DNA from: Cheilinus undulatus
Lineage: Eukaryota > Chordata > Actinopteri > Labriformes > Labridae
Direction: 5' to 3'
Assembly (NCBI RefSeq): GCF_018320785.1
Contig: NC_054882.1
Coordinates: 31,190,719 to 31,254,718, forward strand
Length of the DNA stretch: 64,000 bases
Shown here: positions 1 through 12,800 of the stretch, piece by piece
Layout of the letters: every line of letters starts with the position of its first letter
How positions within the stretch are numbered: position 1 is the stretch's first letter
Notes under the pieces: model-generated
The model's database searches: none
Seen by the model: only the letters and a program-made list of their open reading frames with translations
What the model was told of the DNA's origin: nothing
Translations under genes and position numbers: made by a program

Positions 1-752
1 TGCTGAAAAGATTGAAGTAACTTTTGTGGAAATGGCAAGTCTTCTCTAGTATGATGCGACAAACTCTGCAACCCTTGAGCTAAGATCTAGTGAGTCATTT
101 CTGCAGATAGTATTTGCATCTATCAGGTCAAAATCCCTGATTTATTAAAGATGTAATATTGAGAGTTATTCATCAGTTTTCCCTAAGAACTGTTTGATCA
201 CTCTTTCCTATCTGCTAAAAAACACTCACAGCATGATGCTGTCAAATAGGAGGTGAGCTGTGTCTGCTTTCCTCCAGGAGTTACTTTTGGATACACTCAG
301 ATTGATCTTGGTTTTATCAGATCATAGATATTGTTGCTCATGACAGTCATTTGGTGCTTTTCTTTTCTTTAACAAAATTAAATTTGTCATTCACCAATGA
401 TATATTCTTACATTGCAACCCTGCCACAATTTTTAAGTCGGTGAAAGCACAGTGACGTAAAACCTGGCAGTAGCTCCTTGAGCCTCAAATCTTTTTTTGT
501 TTGTTTAAACATGCTGAGAAAGGTATGTGCCTTTTCAGGTGGCTCCTACCTGAAGTGTTGAAACATGTCAAAGATGAAGAAGTGAAATGGGAGGCGCCTG
601 TGCGTCTGAAATTTCATAGTAAATGTCTGAAAATATGTGTCTTTTCATGTTTGCTTTAAAATCTTTGATTCTGTTCATTTACCTGTTTTATTTTGTGTGT
701 TATACCATCCTTAATTATTTCTGTGTCTCACTCATACATCTCTTCCTTTCAG
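1..752 (+). other. ldlrap1 intron, partial
   Basis: This is AT-rich intronic sequence. No upstream ldlrap1 exon, with the expected residues before AKASGKK, was found here. No repeat is recognised. Confidence 0.6.
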
Positions 753-865
753 GCTAAAGCCAGTGGAAAAAAACTCCAGAAAGTCACATTAACAGTTTCA
801 CCCAGAGGAATCATTCTTTATGACAGTGCCTCCAACCAGCTGATAGAAAACATCTCTATTTACAG
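753..865 (+). CDS. ldlrap1: ldlrap1 exon, central PTB strands
   Basis: The acceptor TTTCAG precedes GCT at 753 and the donor GTAACT follows TACAG. The frame opens at phase 0 and gives AKASGKKLQKVTLTVSPR, then GIILYDSASNQLIENISIYR with the last Arg split across the intron. This is the PTB stretch where human ARH reads AKASGKKLQKVTL followed by SPRGIIL. Confidence 0.95.
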
Positions 866-3800
866 GTAACTCCCCCTCTTTGGGTTGTTTATAATTCCAG
901 CATAACCTGTGTCCCTGAATGACATGGGTTGCCCCAGTTATGAAATGCTCTCTTGTTTGTCTTCTCTCTCCCTGGATGGATGTGTTTTTAAGGGACTGTG
1001 ATATACCTGCGCAGTCTGAAGTGTTTTTATATGCATTAATGTGTTTTTAAGCACTTTTTTCTGTACATTGCACAAACACAGTCAGCCAGTGGTTTGTCTC
1101 TACCCCAGGGAAAAACTACCACCGCTGCAGCCAGCAGTCTCAAAGCTGCTTAACCTTATTTGACCTTGAGATTATAAATCAAGCTTGAATCTTTACTGCG
1201 AGTCTGCATTTATTTGTCTACATATCAAATAGGGATTGAACTAGTTTAAAATCTCAGTGGACAAACATTCAACACATCGTCCAGATTAATGGTAATGGTT
1301 TCAGTTGAGTAAGCTTTAACGCCAGTGTTTTACTACAGTGAAAACTGATGACACATTGACCTAACGTTTCTAAGCTGAAGTTTTCCCTTAAACCTGACCG
1401 TAAGCCCGAGTTGTCTACCTTGTTGCCTGCCTGTAATCTGCATCTTACAACAGCTGGTAAGCATCCTCCACAGAAAACAGAAACATCCACGATCTTTATA
1501 ACAAATGGCTAACCTAGGGCCCTGGGAAATGTGTTTTATTTTCCCCTAGAATTTAGTTTTCTGTTTCATTTTAAGAGAATTTGATTTTTTTCCTTAAACT
1601 TAATTTGCATTCAGAGAACACGTGCTATTTATGTTGATGAATAAAATGTCCATGAATTGAGAAATAACTGGTGATACACAAAATTTGACAATGAGGGCCG
1701 ATGCAGTATGATGTTTAAAATAACATTTTGGCTGGTGCTGATGCTAATACCACTGTTTTTTTCATTAACTGTTGTTTGATTTTTGTGATTGTTAACTTCC
1801 TCATTTAGGCCAAGGACTGATGTTGTTTTTGTTGTTGACCAGTAATTCTCTCCATTATTAACTTAGAGGTGATGAATTCATACATAGAAATCCACAATGT
1901 AACTTTTTATTAAAACTTGTTTCACAGTACTATTTTTTTAACAACTGTAGCATATTCTCTTTAAGCTGAAATAATTTGGTACTTAATTTTAACAATTCAA
2001 CCTCAACATAAACTAGATTTTTTAAAAAACAGTCATATTTAATCCTGTATCACACTTAGAAATACAGTGATATTATAAAAAAGATATTTTTCCCAGTAGT
2101 GTCCCACTTTTTTTGGCTAATTTCAGCCACATCCTCATGCCTCACATCCTGCATGCATGCTGCAAACTCGGCTGATCTGTAAAAATCTGCAAAAAACCTT
2201 GTTGGACCACTGTCTGTCATCGCTTTTGTCACCATCAGCCAATACCGATGCTCCACAAAAGCATCAGTACATCACTAGAGTTTACCTTAAATCTAATGAA
2301 TTTCTTGACAGGCCGCAGTTGGCCTGTAAGCCATAGTTTGGACAGAGTTTGCATAATTAGTGAGTAGTTGAGCAAGACAAAAACAGAGGCGGAAGTGAAG
2401 CTGATGAGAATGGGGAATTATGCTAACTGATACTTGTATGTCACATTGTATAGCCCACACCTCTCCATAAAACCACAATTCACTAAAAATATGAAATAAA
2501 AGGATTGGGTAGGAGTCTCAAAGCTCAAGTCTGACACCTCGAGTAAGCCTACAAGTTAAGTCAGCTGCATGCCTCGCACAAACTCAGCATGCTTGTATTG
2601 TTTGGGAGGTGGACAGATGAGCGAAGGGATGCACGAGCTGTGCAGATTTTCCCCAGACATAAGAGCCTCTTTCTTACAAGAATCAACATTTCAGTCAACT
2701 TAAATCAATTTGGATATTCCACGTTTAAATGTCCAGTGCTTAACAAATTTATTAGACCACCTGTCATATTTGTCTCAAAGACCATCCAGCATCATGAAGT
2801 GCTTTCATACGGGCTCTTTCATTTTCAGTGAGATCTCCACGTTTTACCATTTTGAACAGGAATGAGGGATTTCAAACTGAATTCACTGGGCTTCTCTGAG
2901 AAGTCAGAAATTAATCAAGCATAACATTCAACCACTAAAACTCATTTTTCTGTTCAGGAATGCAAGTAAATAACTATAATTTGACATATTAATCAAGAAA
3001 TAATAATGTGCTTTACTATTTTTTCAGTTTTTTTGTAAATCAGTAAATTTGAAAATTCATGGATAACAATAATAGTTCTATTTTAGCATTAAAAATATCA
3101 TTTGGGTTAAAAAGCGTCTACATATTGGTGTATTAACCATTGCAGAAACATAAAAAATGATTTTGGTAGTTACCAATGCTGTTAATTTAGAGCAGCTGTG
3201 GCATAAACCTTACTTTGGTTAGGGTTAGGGTGGTCTAATAAATTTGTTAAACACTGTAGATTCTGTTTTTAAAGGCTAATTCCGCAATTCTGTATTTTCT
3301 CAGCATTAAAAATCAAATGTATCGAAGCGCTCAGTGCTAGTCCTCATGAGCTGACAAACTTAACTGTACCTGCTATTGATTAAGAACTGTAATATTCAAG
3401 CAAGGTTGTTTACTTGGAATAGTGGAAGAAGGAGAAAATTGTCCATTGGACAGTTCAGAGTTGTCCTCCCTGTCGGTGTTTTGTCCTGCAGCTGACTTAA
3501 TGTTCACCAACTATTAATGGGGCAAAATTGCTGTTGCTTTTAGAAAACTGGCATGCACCTGCACTTTACCTTAGTCGGTATCTTTGCCCAATACTATGTC
3601 CTTTTGCAGTTCCTCTTCACCACCCTGCAGTATGAAAAACTCTTTTTCTTTTTTTGCAAAAATACCTTGCATGTGCATATTAACTGAAAAGCTGCAATGA
3701 TAATGCATTCTTTCATTTGAAGAGTACGAGGTTTATTCTATAGTTAAAGGGCTGTCTGTGTGTGGTGAGTCCAGCTGTGACCTCAGGATGAATTGAGGAC

Positions 3801-6800
3801 ATAAAGCAGCTGGTTGCATTTCACACTCCATTGGGTCTCTCCCTCCCTGGATATCTGATATTAAGATTGATGACCAGTGTATTTACCAAGACACCATATC
3901 TCCCAGGTGCCCTAATTCCAAAGACATCTATCCGTACATTTTTGATATCACGTGCAGTTTGCAGCCATGACTTTTAAACCTCTACAAAATCTTCCTCCCT
4001 TGCTTTTTTAAAATTTATTTTGCACTTAAAGTGCTATAGCATTAGTTAACCAACTATTTCACAGTGGGGTTCAAGTGCAATTATAAACTTTTTTAGGAAA
4101 AGAAGTAGGGATGCACTGAAATGAAAATTCTTGGCCGAAACCAAAAACCGAAAATGAGGAAACCAAGGCCGAAAACCGAAACACCGAAAGACATTATTAT
4201 GCCAATTATTAGTACCATTGCATTTGTGGCTATGACTGTGTACTAACCTCACTAAAATCAACTGCAATTGCAAAAATTAATATTAATGCTTCAAAGAATA
4301 AATCAATTACAAAATTATGTAAATATTTATTAAGCACTTCATTCCAACAATACACAATATAAAATAAAATAAAACACAAAATAAAATGTTTAACTTGACG
4401 CCACTCATGTATACATTAAATCAGTGGTTCTCAACCTTTTTTCAGCCAAGTACCCCCTAAACAGCGCAAAGCTTTTTGGCCAAAAAGAAAAACATTAAAG
4501 AGTGCTGCGACAGCCGTCTGATTTATCAAACTTTGTAACTGATAAACACTTTCAAATTACAAATTTTAGATATTTTTTTCATACATTTTAAATGTTAAAA
4601 ATGCATGACTAAAATCATGGCACATAGTTTTATCTCTAAATGTGGGAATTCAAATTAATATAGCTGTTGAAAACAGTGACTGAAAGGCTTTAAACCCAGA
4701 AGTGTGCAAAACTCTGCTCGGCTGCAGTGGTCTCTCTGGAACAATTTGGAAATAAAAACATAGAGTTAGAAAGAACTAAAAACCTGTAAATAATAAACAA
4801 ATTATTAAAAAAGACTTCGCTTTTCTCAAACTGAAATCAGGAACTTAGTTATAGATCAGCATTTCTTAACAAAAAATAAATCATAAACCTTTTTATGAAT
4901 GGAGTGATTGTGAATACAGTGATTGACAGGTATGTGCCAGTGTGGGTCAAACCATCCTGCCATGGGGGAGACTCAGGGGGTTTTAGGGTGATTAAATTTA
5001 ATAACATACAAAATATTAACCTAAGTTTATAAACTTAAGGTGCTTACACCCTATATGCAATTTTTTCATGCAAATTATTTACACAAAATGTTTACATTTA
5101 GAACCTGTAGCGAGTCAAAGCAAGCTTCCACACCTGCAACAACATTACGCAGCGCGACGTTGCTGCGGCTATTTAAGTAGCGCATTTGCGCTCATGTGGA
5201 CATGTCGGGCTGCCTGTTGCCTGTCTCCCTCTCTACCAGGCTAAAAAAGAGGCAAAAAAACAAGCACTGATACGGACAGATATGAGGAGATATCAAACTT
5301 CAGGTGGTGTTGGAGAGGAGGACGTTTTTGTTCCTCTGTCTACCTTATTAATCGGCACCACCACCACTATGTGCGCTCGTTGGAGCAAAACTCACACAGC
5401 TGGAGCTGTTTCTAAACTAACGGGACTTTAGTGAAATATTTACCAACACAGTCTCCTCTGACCTCAGACAAACGACTTATAAATGCTCTGAATCAACCAG
5501 CTACATGACTCCTCTGGACAGTCTTGAACAAAAACAGGTGAGCCAGTCTGTGCGCTGTGGAGAGAGTTAACTCCTCTCACCGCGAGCCTCAGCTGTGCAA
5601 TGTTATAACTCTTATTGATCATATTTGACATAGAATGAATGAAAAGTCAGTCCCTCCTCTTACAAACTTGGCTGGCACAGTGAATGAAACCATGAAACAA
5701 AACGGCACTGACAGCCTGGCTGTGCGTAAAAGTGCCGCGTTACGCACAGAGTGAAGGACAGAGAGGTACAAACCTCCTTTTATCTTCCGCTTCAAAAAAT
5801 ATCACTGTTTATTAGAGGACAGAGAAAACACACCGCAGACGTTCACAGCACGAATGTGATTTCAGAATGTACGTAATATACTCGCAAAAAAGTGTCGCTC
5901 CTGACATGCAATGAAAGGCGCTATTTGTCTTAAATAGCCGGCATGTATTTTAAAATCTCGCGTACCCCCTAGAGTGCCTTCATGTATACGTACCCCTATT
6001 TGAGAACCACTGCACCAAGCGCGTGCTAGCCGCGGTTTTTGCTTGCGTCATCACAACGTCGTGTTTCTGCCTTGTTGTTTCGGCGATAAAAGTCTTTCGG
6101 CCGAAAACCGAAAATGCACTTTTGGGCCATTTTCGGCCGAAAATTTTCAGTGGCCGAATTTTCGGTGCATCCCTAAAAAGAAGTGATGCAAGATGATAAG
6201 TTCAGCCTTTTATAAAGTTTTTAGGATCTCCTTCCTCAACTAGCCTGTGTACCCACCATTTAGGTATTAAGGTAGTAACACTGTGATCAAATAATTAGGA
6301 AAATAGCTATTTTAGTCATGACTACTTCATCAAGAAACACGCATGTTTTGCGTCTATAAATATTTATTCCTTAGCAGTTATTAATTAGCACTTATTGCTC
6401 TTATTCGTGTTAAGTTTTGTGGTTGTTGTGGGATCCCCTTGCCCTTCCATGAGCCCATGTAGAAGGCATTTAGCATGAACAGCCCATGTCCCTGCTCTTC
6501 CTATGCTGATAAGGAACATGTTAGACAAGGAGAGAAGCAGCAAAACCCAGAGCAGAGCAGGCATCAATGACAACAGAATTTATGATGTCAGAATCAGAAT
6601 AAAGAAGGAGCTGGGGTCGAGGAGGGCTGCATGAGCAGCTTGCAGAGAGAGCAGCAAAGCGTAGCCAGGCAAGAGCAGTTTAAATAAGGCAGCATCGGAG
6701 CGATTAGCCAATAGAGTGCTTAGAGCAAATCAGCTGGCTCTCAACTGATGAGGGCTTGTGTGAGATCAGCTTATCAGTGGCCTGCCTGAACTAACCCTAA

Positions 6801-9800
6801 ATGCTTGATTTTTGGAACAATCAGCCCTAAAGCCTGACTCCTTTCTCTTACAACAGAAAAATACCTAAAGTAGTTGACCTTCTACACCACAGCAGTACAA
6901 AACAATTCACCTTTGGTGTATATCACTTGTAAAATGTATCTCAGAGGTGGCAGACCATGTCTGAAAGCCGTCTGAAATATTATTTTTAATTGAAGGCACA
7001 GTAAGACAGCAATGTTGTTACTAATTTGAATAGCAGAGAGAAACACAGTTCCTTTAACAAAATAACACAGACTGGCACAGTCACATGATCAGCTTTAATG
7101 TGTCTATTCATCATGGCACCTGCAGGCAGCAGGGGTGTGTTTTTGATCACTTGCAGAGTTAGGACTGTAATGTTGTGGGTATTAAGAATACCAGGGATTT
7201 TGTTTTTCTGGAACAGCAGGGAGAAATACTAGATTTAACAGTTTAAATCAGATTGCAGGACTAGCTTAAAGGCTTAGAGCAGATGAAGTTACACGATGGC
7301 CCCACTTGATCTGAGAAGGCTGTATAAAATTAGAGTTTTTATTAAGGTCCCTGCATCTGTGTTCATGTTTTTTTGTTTGTTTGTTTTTAGAATATCATAT
7401 TGTACAGCAGACAAGATGCATGACAAAGTGTTTGCCTACATTGTCCAGAGCCAGCACAATGAGACCCTGGAGTGCCATGCCTTCCTCTGCACAAAGAGAA
7501 AAATGGTAAGATAATGTACTGTGCAATAAGTGTGAAATTAGACTATTTAACCTAAATAGTCCAGTAAGTTACCAATGTGAAAAACAAAGTTGCACATACT
7601 CACCATCTGTAAGTAAACACAAAAGGTTTGATACCAAATCTTTATTGGTTGAGATAGGAAATATTCATAAACATCCTTGTCAACATTCGCATTAATTCAT
7701 CAACAATATGAACAAGATGCTATTACCATTAATGTTTCTGCACACAGTTACCCACTAATATCTCTGTTTTCAGTCTTTGCAAGCTGTACATGAATCTCAA
7801 TATACCTTACATCACTTTTACAACAACTGGACACAAAAATAAATGCGGGTACATTCTGTAGCTGGTGCAGAGTTCTGCATTAATATAATTGATGCAGCTG
7901 TTGCTCCTGGCAATCTATGGAAAGTATTTTTATGCTGATACAGTTATTTAAAAAGTTCTGAGATAACTGCGCTGCCACTTTAACATGTAAGCATGCATAT
8001 TCAAGTATTTGGTAAGGAGAAAGATGAGGAGAGAAACTTAAAGGGTGGGGAGGCTTTCGTCCCTCTCTTACATTCCCTCCATCCCTGGAGGTTTGCAAAA
8101 CTAGTGAGCCACTCCCTCCTCTTCCTTCCCCTCACTAATTTAGTTCTGGCCAAACGGCCACGTATCCTTCCAGTAACATAAACAATATGTCATGGAGCTT
8201 GCTCTCCTCTTCCTCCCGTACAAGTGTCTGTGTCCATACTCTTTTGTTGGTGGTCACTTCCTGTTTTCAGTTTCTCTCCATTGGATGAGATGGCAATGAG
8301 TATTTTTTTCCCTTCCACCTTTCATGTTTTCCCTCTGACTTACTATTTCCTCTCTTTGGTTCCCTACAGGCCCAGGCTGTAACCCTCACAGTGGCTCAGG
8401 CTTTCAGAGTGGCATTTGAATTCTGGCAGGCTGCCAAGGAAGGTACGCGTGGTTGCCCCTGACAACCATATAAGTGTGAAAAATGAGTGAAAATGTTACT
8501 GCCTTCTTTCGCCTTTTGCCCCAGTGTTTTTTAAATCTCCAATCACTGTATACGTCCTTTATCTTCCTTCTGATTGGGCACATATTGATTTAGTGCCTCA
8601 TTCTTTGAATTCCCACACAACTTGGAAACATAAATTATCTTATGTCTTCCTAGTCTTGGCCTTGACACCCTCTAGAGGGTTCATGTGAAATATTCTTGCC
8701 AGTCACCCTCGTCCTATACACACACATACACTCACACACACAGAGGAATCCACAACTGATTGAAGCTGCTGTGGTTAAAGACCCACCAAGAGAGCTGAAA
8801 CCTGTTTGAGTTTAGGGATGCCTCTTTATTATAGGCCATTCAGTCATGTTGAAAGACACATTTAGGGACTGACTCAGGGAGGTCTGGAAAGAAATTTAGC
8901 TCAGCCGGGGGCAGAGGTGGGCTAACTAGAGTTGATCTTCTCTTGTTTCTTTGCTGTGGTAATAGGACTCAGATGTGAGGAAGTTTGGGATGTCCCTTTG
9001 ACAGACTTTTTCCTTACTGCATAAATACTTTTAAACTGTTCCTCATTAAGTATTTATATTTCTTTCTTATCAAATTTGTTACAGGGTTAGTGTAGATACT
9101 TGAAGAGACTTGAAAAAATTTTAATTGGACGTTTGAAATTTAAGGCCATAAAAAGTGAGGGAAAAAAAGCGTATGTAACCAGTGCGATGTTTTAAGTTTT
9201 AGATGACACATTGCTTAAGATGTCTTTTTTAAATTTTTTTTTTATTTTACTTTTTTAACTTTTGGTGGTGCTGATCCAAACCAAGCTGTGCTGATTTACT
9301 TTTCCATCACTAGTTTGGCCATGCTGGGCCACATTGTGCCTGGAATGTTTCTGCTCTGGAGCAGGTCCCAACAGTGCCTGCCCCGCCTTGATTCGCACTG
9401 CAGTGACGCCAAAGTGGTTCGTCATCATTCAGGGACACCTCACTGACGTGTTTTAAGTAGCAACCGCTGCATCAAACTTTGTAGTACCTGCCGTATTACC
9501 AATAGAAGAAGAAACATTGAAGTAGAAGCAGTACGTGTTTTATCTTCTGCTTCTGGTGGGGCAAAACATTGCTTTCTGAGGCACAGCTTTTGAACTTCAT
9601 CAACCCAACCCAAGTCCACATCATCAGCTCTAGACGCGATCTCAAACGGATGGCTCATTTGTGTTTGAAAAGCAAATCCCCTGCCGCGCTGGACTGTTTT
9701 ACTGAGTCGAACCAAGCAGAGCCAGGCTACTCAATGTAATGTAAAAAGCCCTAATAGACTGTCTGCTTGTGTCAGCCCCATCATTTTAGTGTGAACAGGA

Positions 9801-12800
9801 GTCGGAGAGGAACCTACTATGTCAAGGCTCATTTATGCTCTACTCACGTATGAAAATAGATCCGTGTGTTTTGCACAACTGTCAATACCCTCATACTGAC
9901 GTGCCTCTATGTTGGAGTGGACATTGAAAAAGGAATCCACTCGAGGTCATCGTCTCTCACTGAGCTACTTTGATGCTGCTCCATACATCCCAGATAAGAA
10001 CCATCTGTTTTCTGCTCAGTTGTGCTCTTGTAGCTCTTTCTTTGTGCCCAGGTTAGCTAACGTCATTGATATGTTTGTGTTTTATAACAACTCACTCATT
10101 GTTAATGTCATTATTCCCTCAGAAAACTTGATGATGTTCTTTCAAATGTTTCTTCTTCGTTGTGTTTGCTACTTTGGATTGAACTGTTGGCCACATTGCT
10201 TGACACTGCCCAACGATTGAGTGCGGTATTGCAACTGTTGATCAGTACCCTTAAGCTTTGAGAGAACAAACGAAAAACAGACTAACAAGAACACTGAGTA
10301 TGGACAGAAAGGCCCGTCTGTGTGCTTTTCAGAAGTAGAGCATAAATGAGCCCTTAATAGCAAAATGATCCAAGAAAGGAAGAAGAAATGTCTTCAGCAG
10401 TGCAGATAAGACTCATTATTATTAAAGGCCGCCCCAGAAAACAACAGAAAAACAGTAGCAGAAGTATGATGGCGGTACAGTAAGGATTTCAGGTTCTCTG
10501 TTCATAATCCTTCCCTCATGTCTGCATCTCGGCCCCTCTCTCTGTCAACCAGTGTGCCTCAATATCCAGTAAATTGATATTTAGCTCCATGGCTTGTTAC
10601 ATTTCAACAGTAAGTCTTAAATGGTGTGGCAAGGCGCACTGCTGTGCTTTGAGCCAAGTCTTGGTGTGCCGTGGGAATATGTACAACCATAAGCAATTAC
10701 TGCCACTATACATAACTTAAGTTCAGTCAGGACTGCTTTGTTAAGAAACACACATGATTTAGTTACAGTTTCTCTTTATTGGCAGTTATGACACTGAAAA
10801 ACTGACTAAAGTCAGAGGCAGAATAAAGGAGGTGCTGGGGTGGAGGAGGGTTGTAAAAGGAGGTTTGCAGAGAAAGAAGCAAAGCATAGCCACACAAAAG
10901 CAGTTTAAACATGGCAGCATTAGTGCTGTTTGCCATCAGCGTGCTCAGAATGAATTAGCCAGCAGTCAGCTGATGATGGCTCGTGTGAGATCAGCTGATC
11001 TCAGTTATATGGCAGTGCTTGACTTCATGGCCTGCCTGAGCTAATGTTAACACTTGATTTACTGTAAGATATAAAAGGCTGTTTTGTATATAAATGGTTT
11101 TGATGTGCCTTGAAATCTTGGCTTGATCTTAGGTGTGCTTTGGGCAAAAAAAAATTTTGAAAACCACTGCATTTCAAAGAAAAATGTGATGTTTCAATAT
11201 TTCTGTTGTTTAGTCAATCGATTAGCTTTTATTTAATCAATAATTGAATGGCATCTTTTCAATGGCATCTGAAAAGCTGTAAAACCAATCACTGATGCAG
11301 GAAGAGAGACGGGAGGAGTAAGCATACTACAGCCAGAGTTTCTTAAATTTTCAAACTTGAAAGTGAATCTATTAAAAAAACATTTATCACAAGTCATTTT
11401 CTTCAACATTAACAAGATAACCCCCTTATTTTGGTGAATCTTTAGTTCATATTTTTGAATGTTTGGATTAATGTAAGATTAGTGTTAGATAGATTTTTTG
11501 TGTTAAAGCAGTCAATGGGCTTCTCTTATCAGTTTTACATTTTAGATTAAACTACTCTTCAAAATAAACATGTGAAAAACCTCAAGCTCATTAGAATTTA
11601 AGCTTTATAAAGGAAATGCTAGTGTTCCATTACCAATCTATGACCTTGGATTTTTGTTTGAATTTCCACCACAAATTGTTTCTTAAATATTTGCCAAGTA
11701 GCAGGAAGTTAAATGTTGGATGCTCAAAGTTTCCTGGAGGAGGATGCCAATATCCGCTTCTCATTATAAAAAAATCACTGTGAGTAAATAAGCCTTGCAC
11801 TGTCTCGAAACACTACTTAAAGTCTTTAGACCTCAGGGTACCAAGTTGCCTAAATATAAATGTAAAAAGCTAACCCTAATTTGACAGGTCTTCCCCGACA
11901 AAAGTGTTATGCTATTTTAAAATCAGAATCAGCTCAGCACACCTGCAAAAATATTTTATTTAATATCAGATTACAGTTTATTTGTAGATCAGAGGCTTTA
12001 AATGTGCCACATATCATCCATGTTGGACCTTAATAACCATGAACTCATTTGTCCTGTATCATTTAACTTTACATGCATTAAATTAGAAAATTCAGTCCTG
12101 GTCTGCTATAATGAGAAATCTCACATATTTTTCATTTTTGCCACACAAAAGGTGGTATTAATTTTTCCCACTCTTTTAATTTAAAAAGACTATGGACAAA
12201 GAACAGATGATCACAGACTCCTCTGTACAGCTCAGCAGAACATGGGTATAATTTACTGCATGCTTGACTCCTGTCAAAATGACAAGTTCTTGCTACATGA
12301 TATTAGTCTGTCTTTAAAATCAGCCTCCCCTACTCTGAAATCCTAGCATCTTTACATGTATGCGTGCACATGTAAGCATTCTTTGAATTCTGTGATTACC
12401 CATTGTTGCTGTCTTTCTTGTTTAGCACCTGGCACCTTGATCCCTACTTGCCCCTGTCTCCATCCCCCCAACCCAGAACTCACCTTTGTGTTTTATAAAG
12501 AGGGAGACAGGCAGGGAAGATGAGAGAGAAAAGTAGGGGGTGGGGGTTAGGCTAGGGGGCAACAGAGCATGAAAGGCAGGGTAGTGGGTTGTAGATGGGG
12601 GATGTGTGAAGAAGAAGGCAAAGGATTGTGCTTGTGTGTCAGTGGGAGCTCAACCCCCTGATAGATTCAGTGTCAGTGCCATCGATCCTGTCTTTTGTGG
12701 AGGCAAGCTTATTTATTCAGCCCTTTGGAGGGACACATTGGCACTGTACAAAAATTCTATCTGCCTCTGTCATTAACCACAACTTTGTACTGCTCTAATG

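Noticed and set aside
3222..3236. TTAGGGTTAGGG telomere-like words (also near 55737-55748)
   Set aside because: They are only two units and part of the MITE right end in both copies, so they are not an interstitial telomere.
5186..5431. 81-codon plus ORF in the nested hAT
   Set aside because: No transposase motif; it is too short and unmatched.
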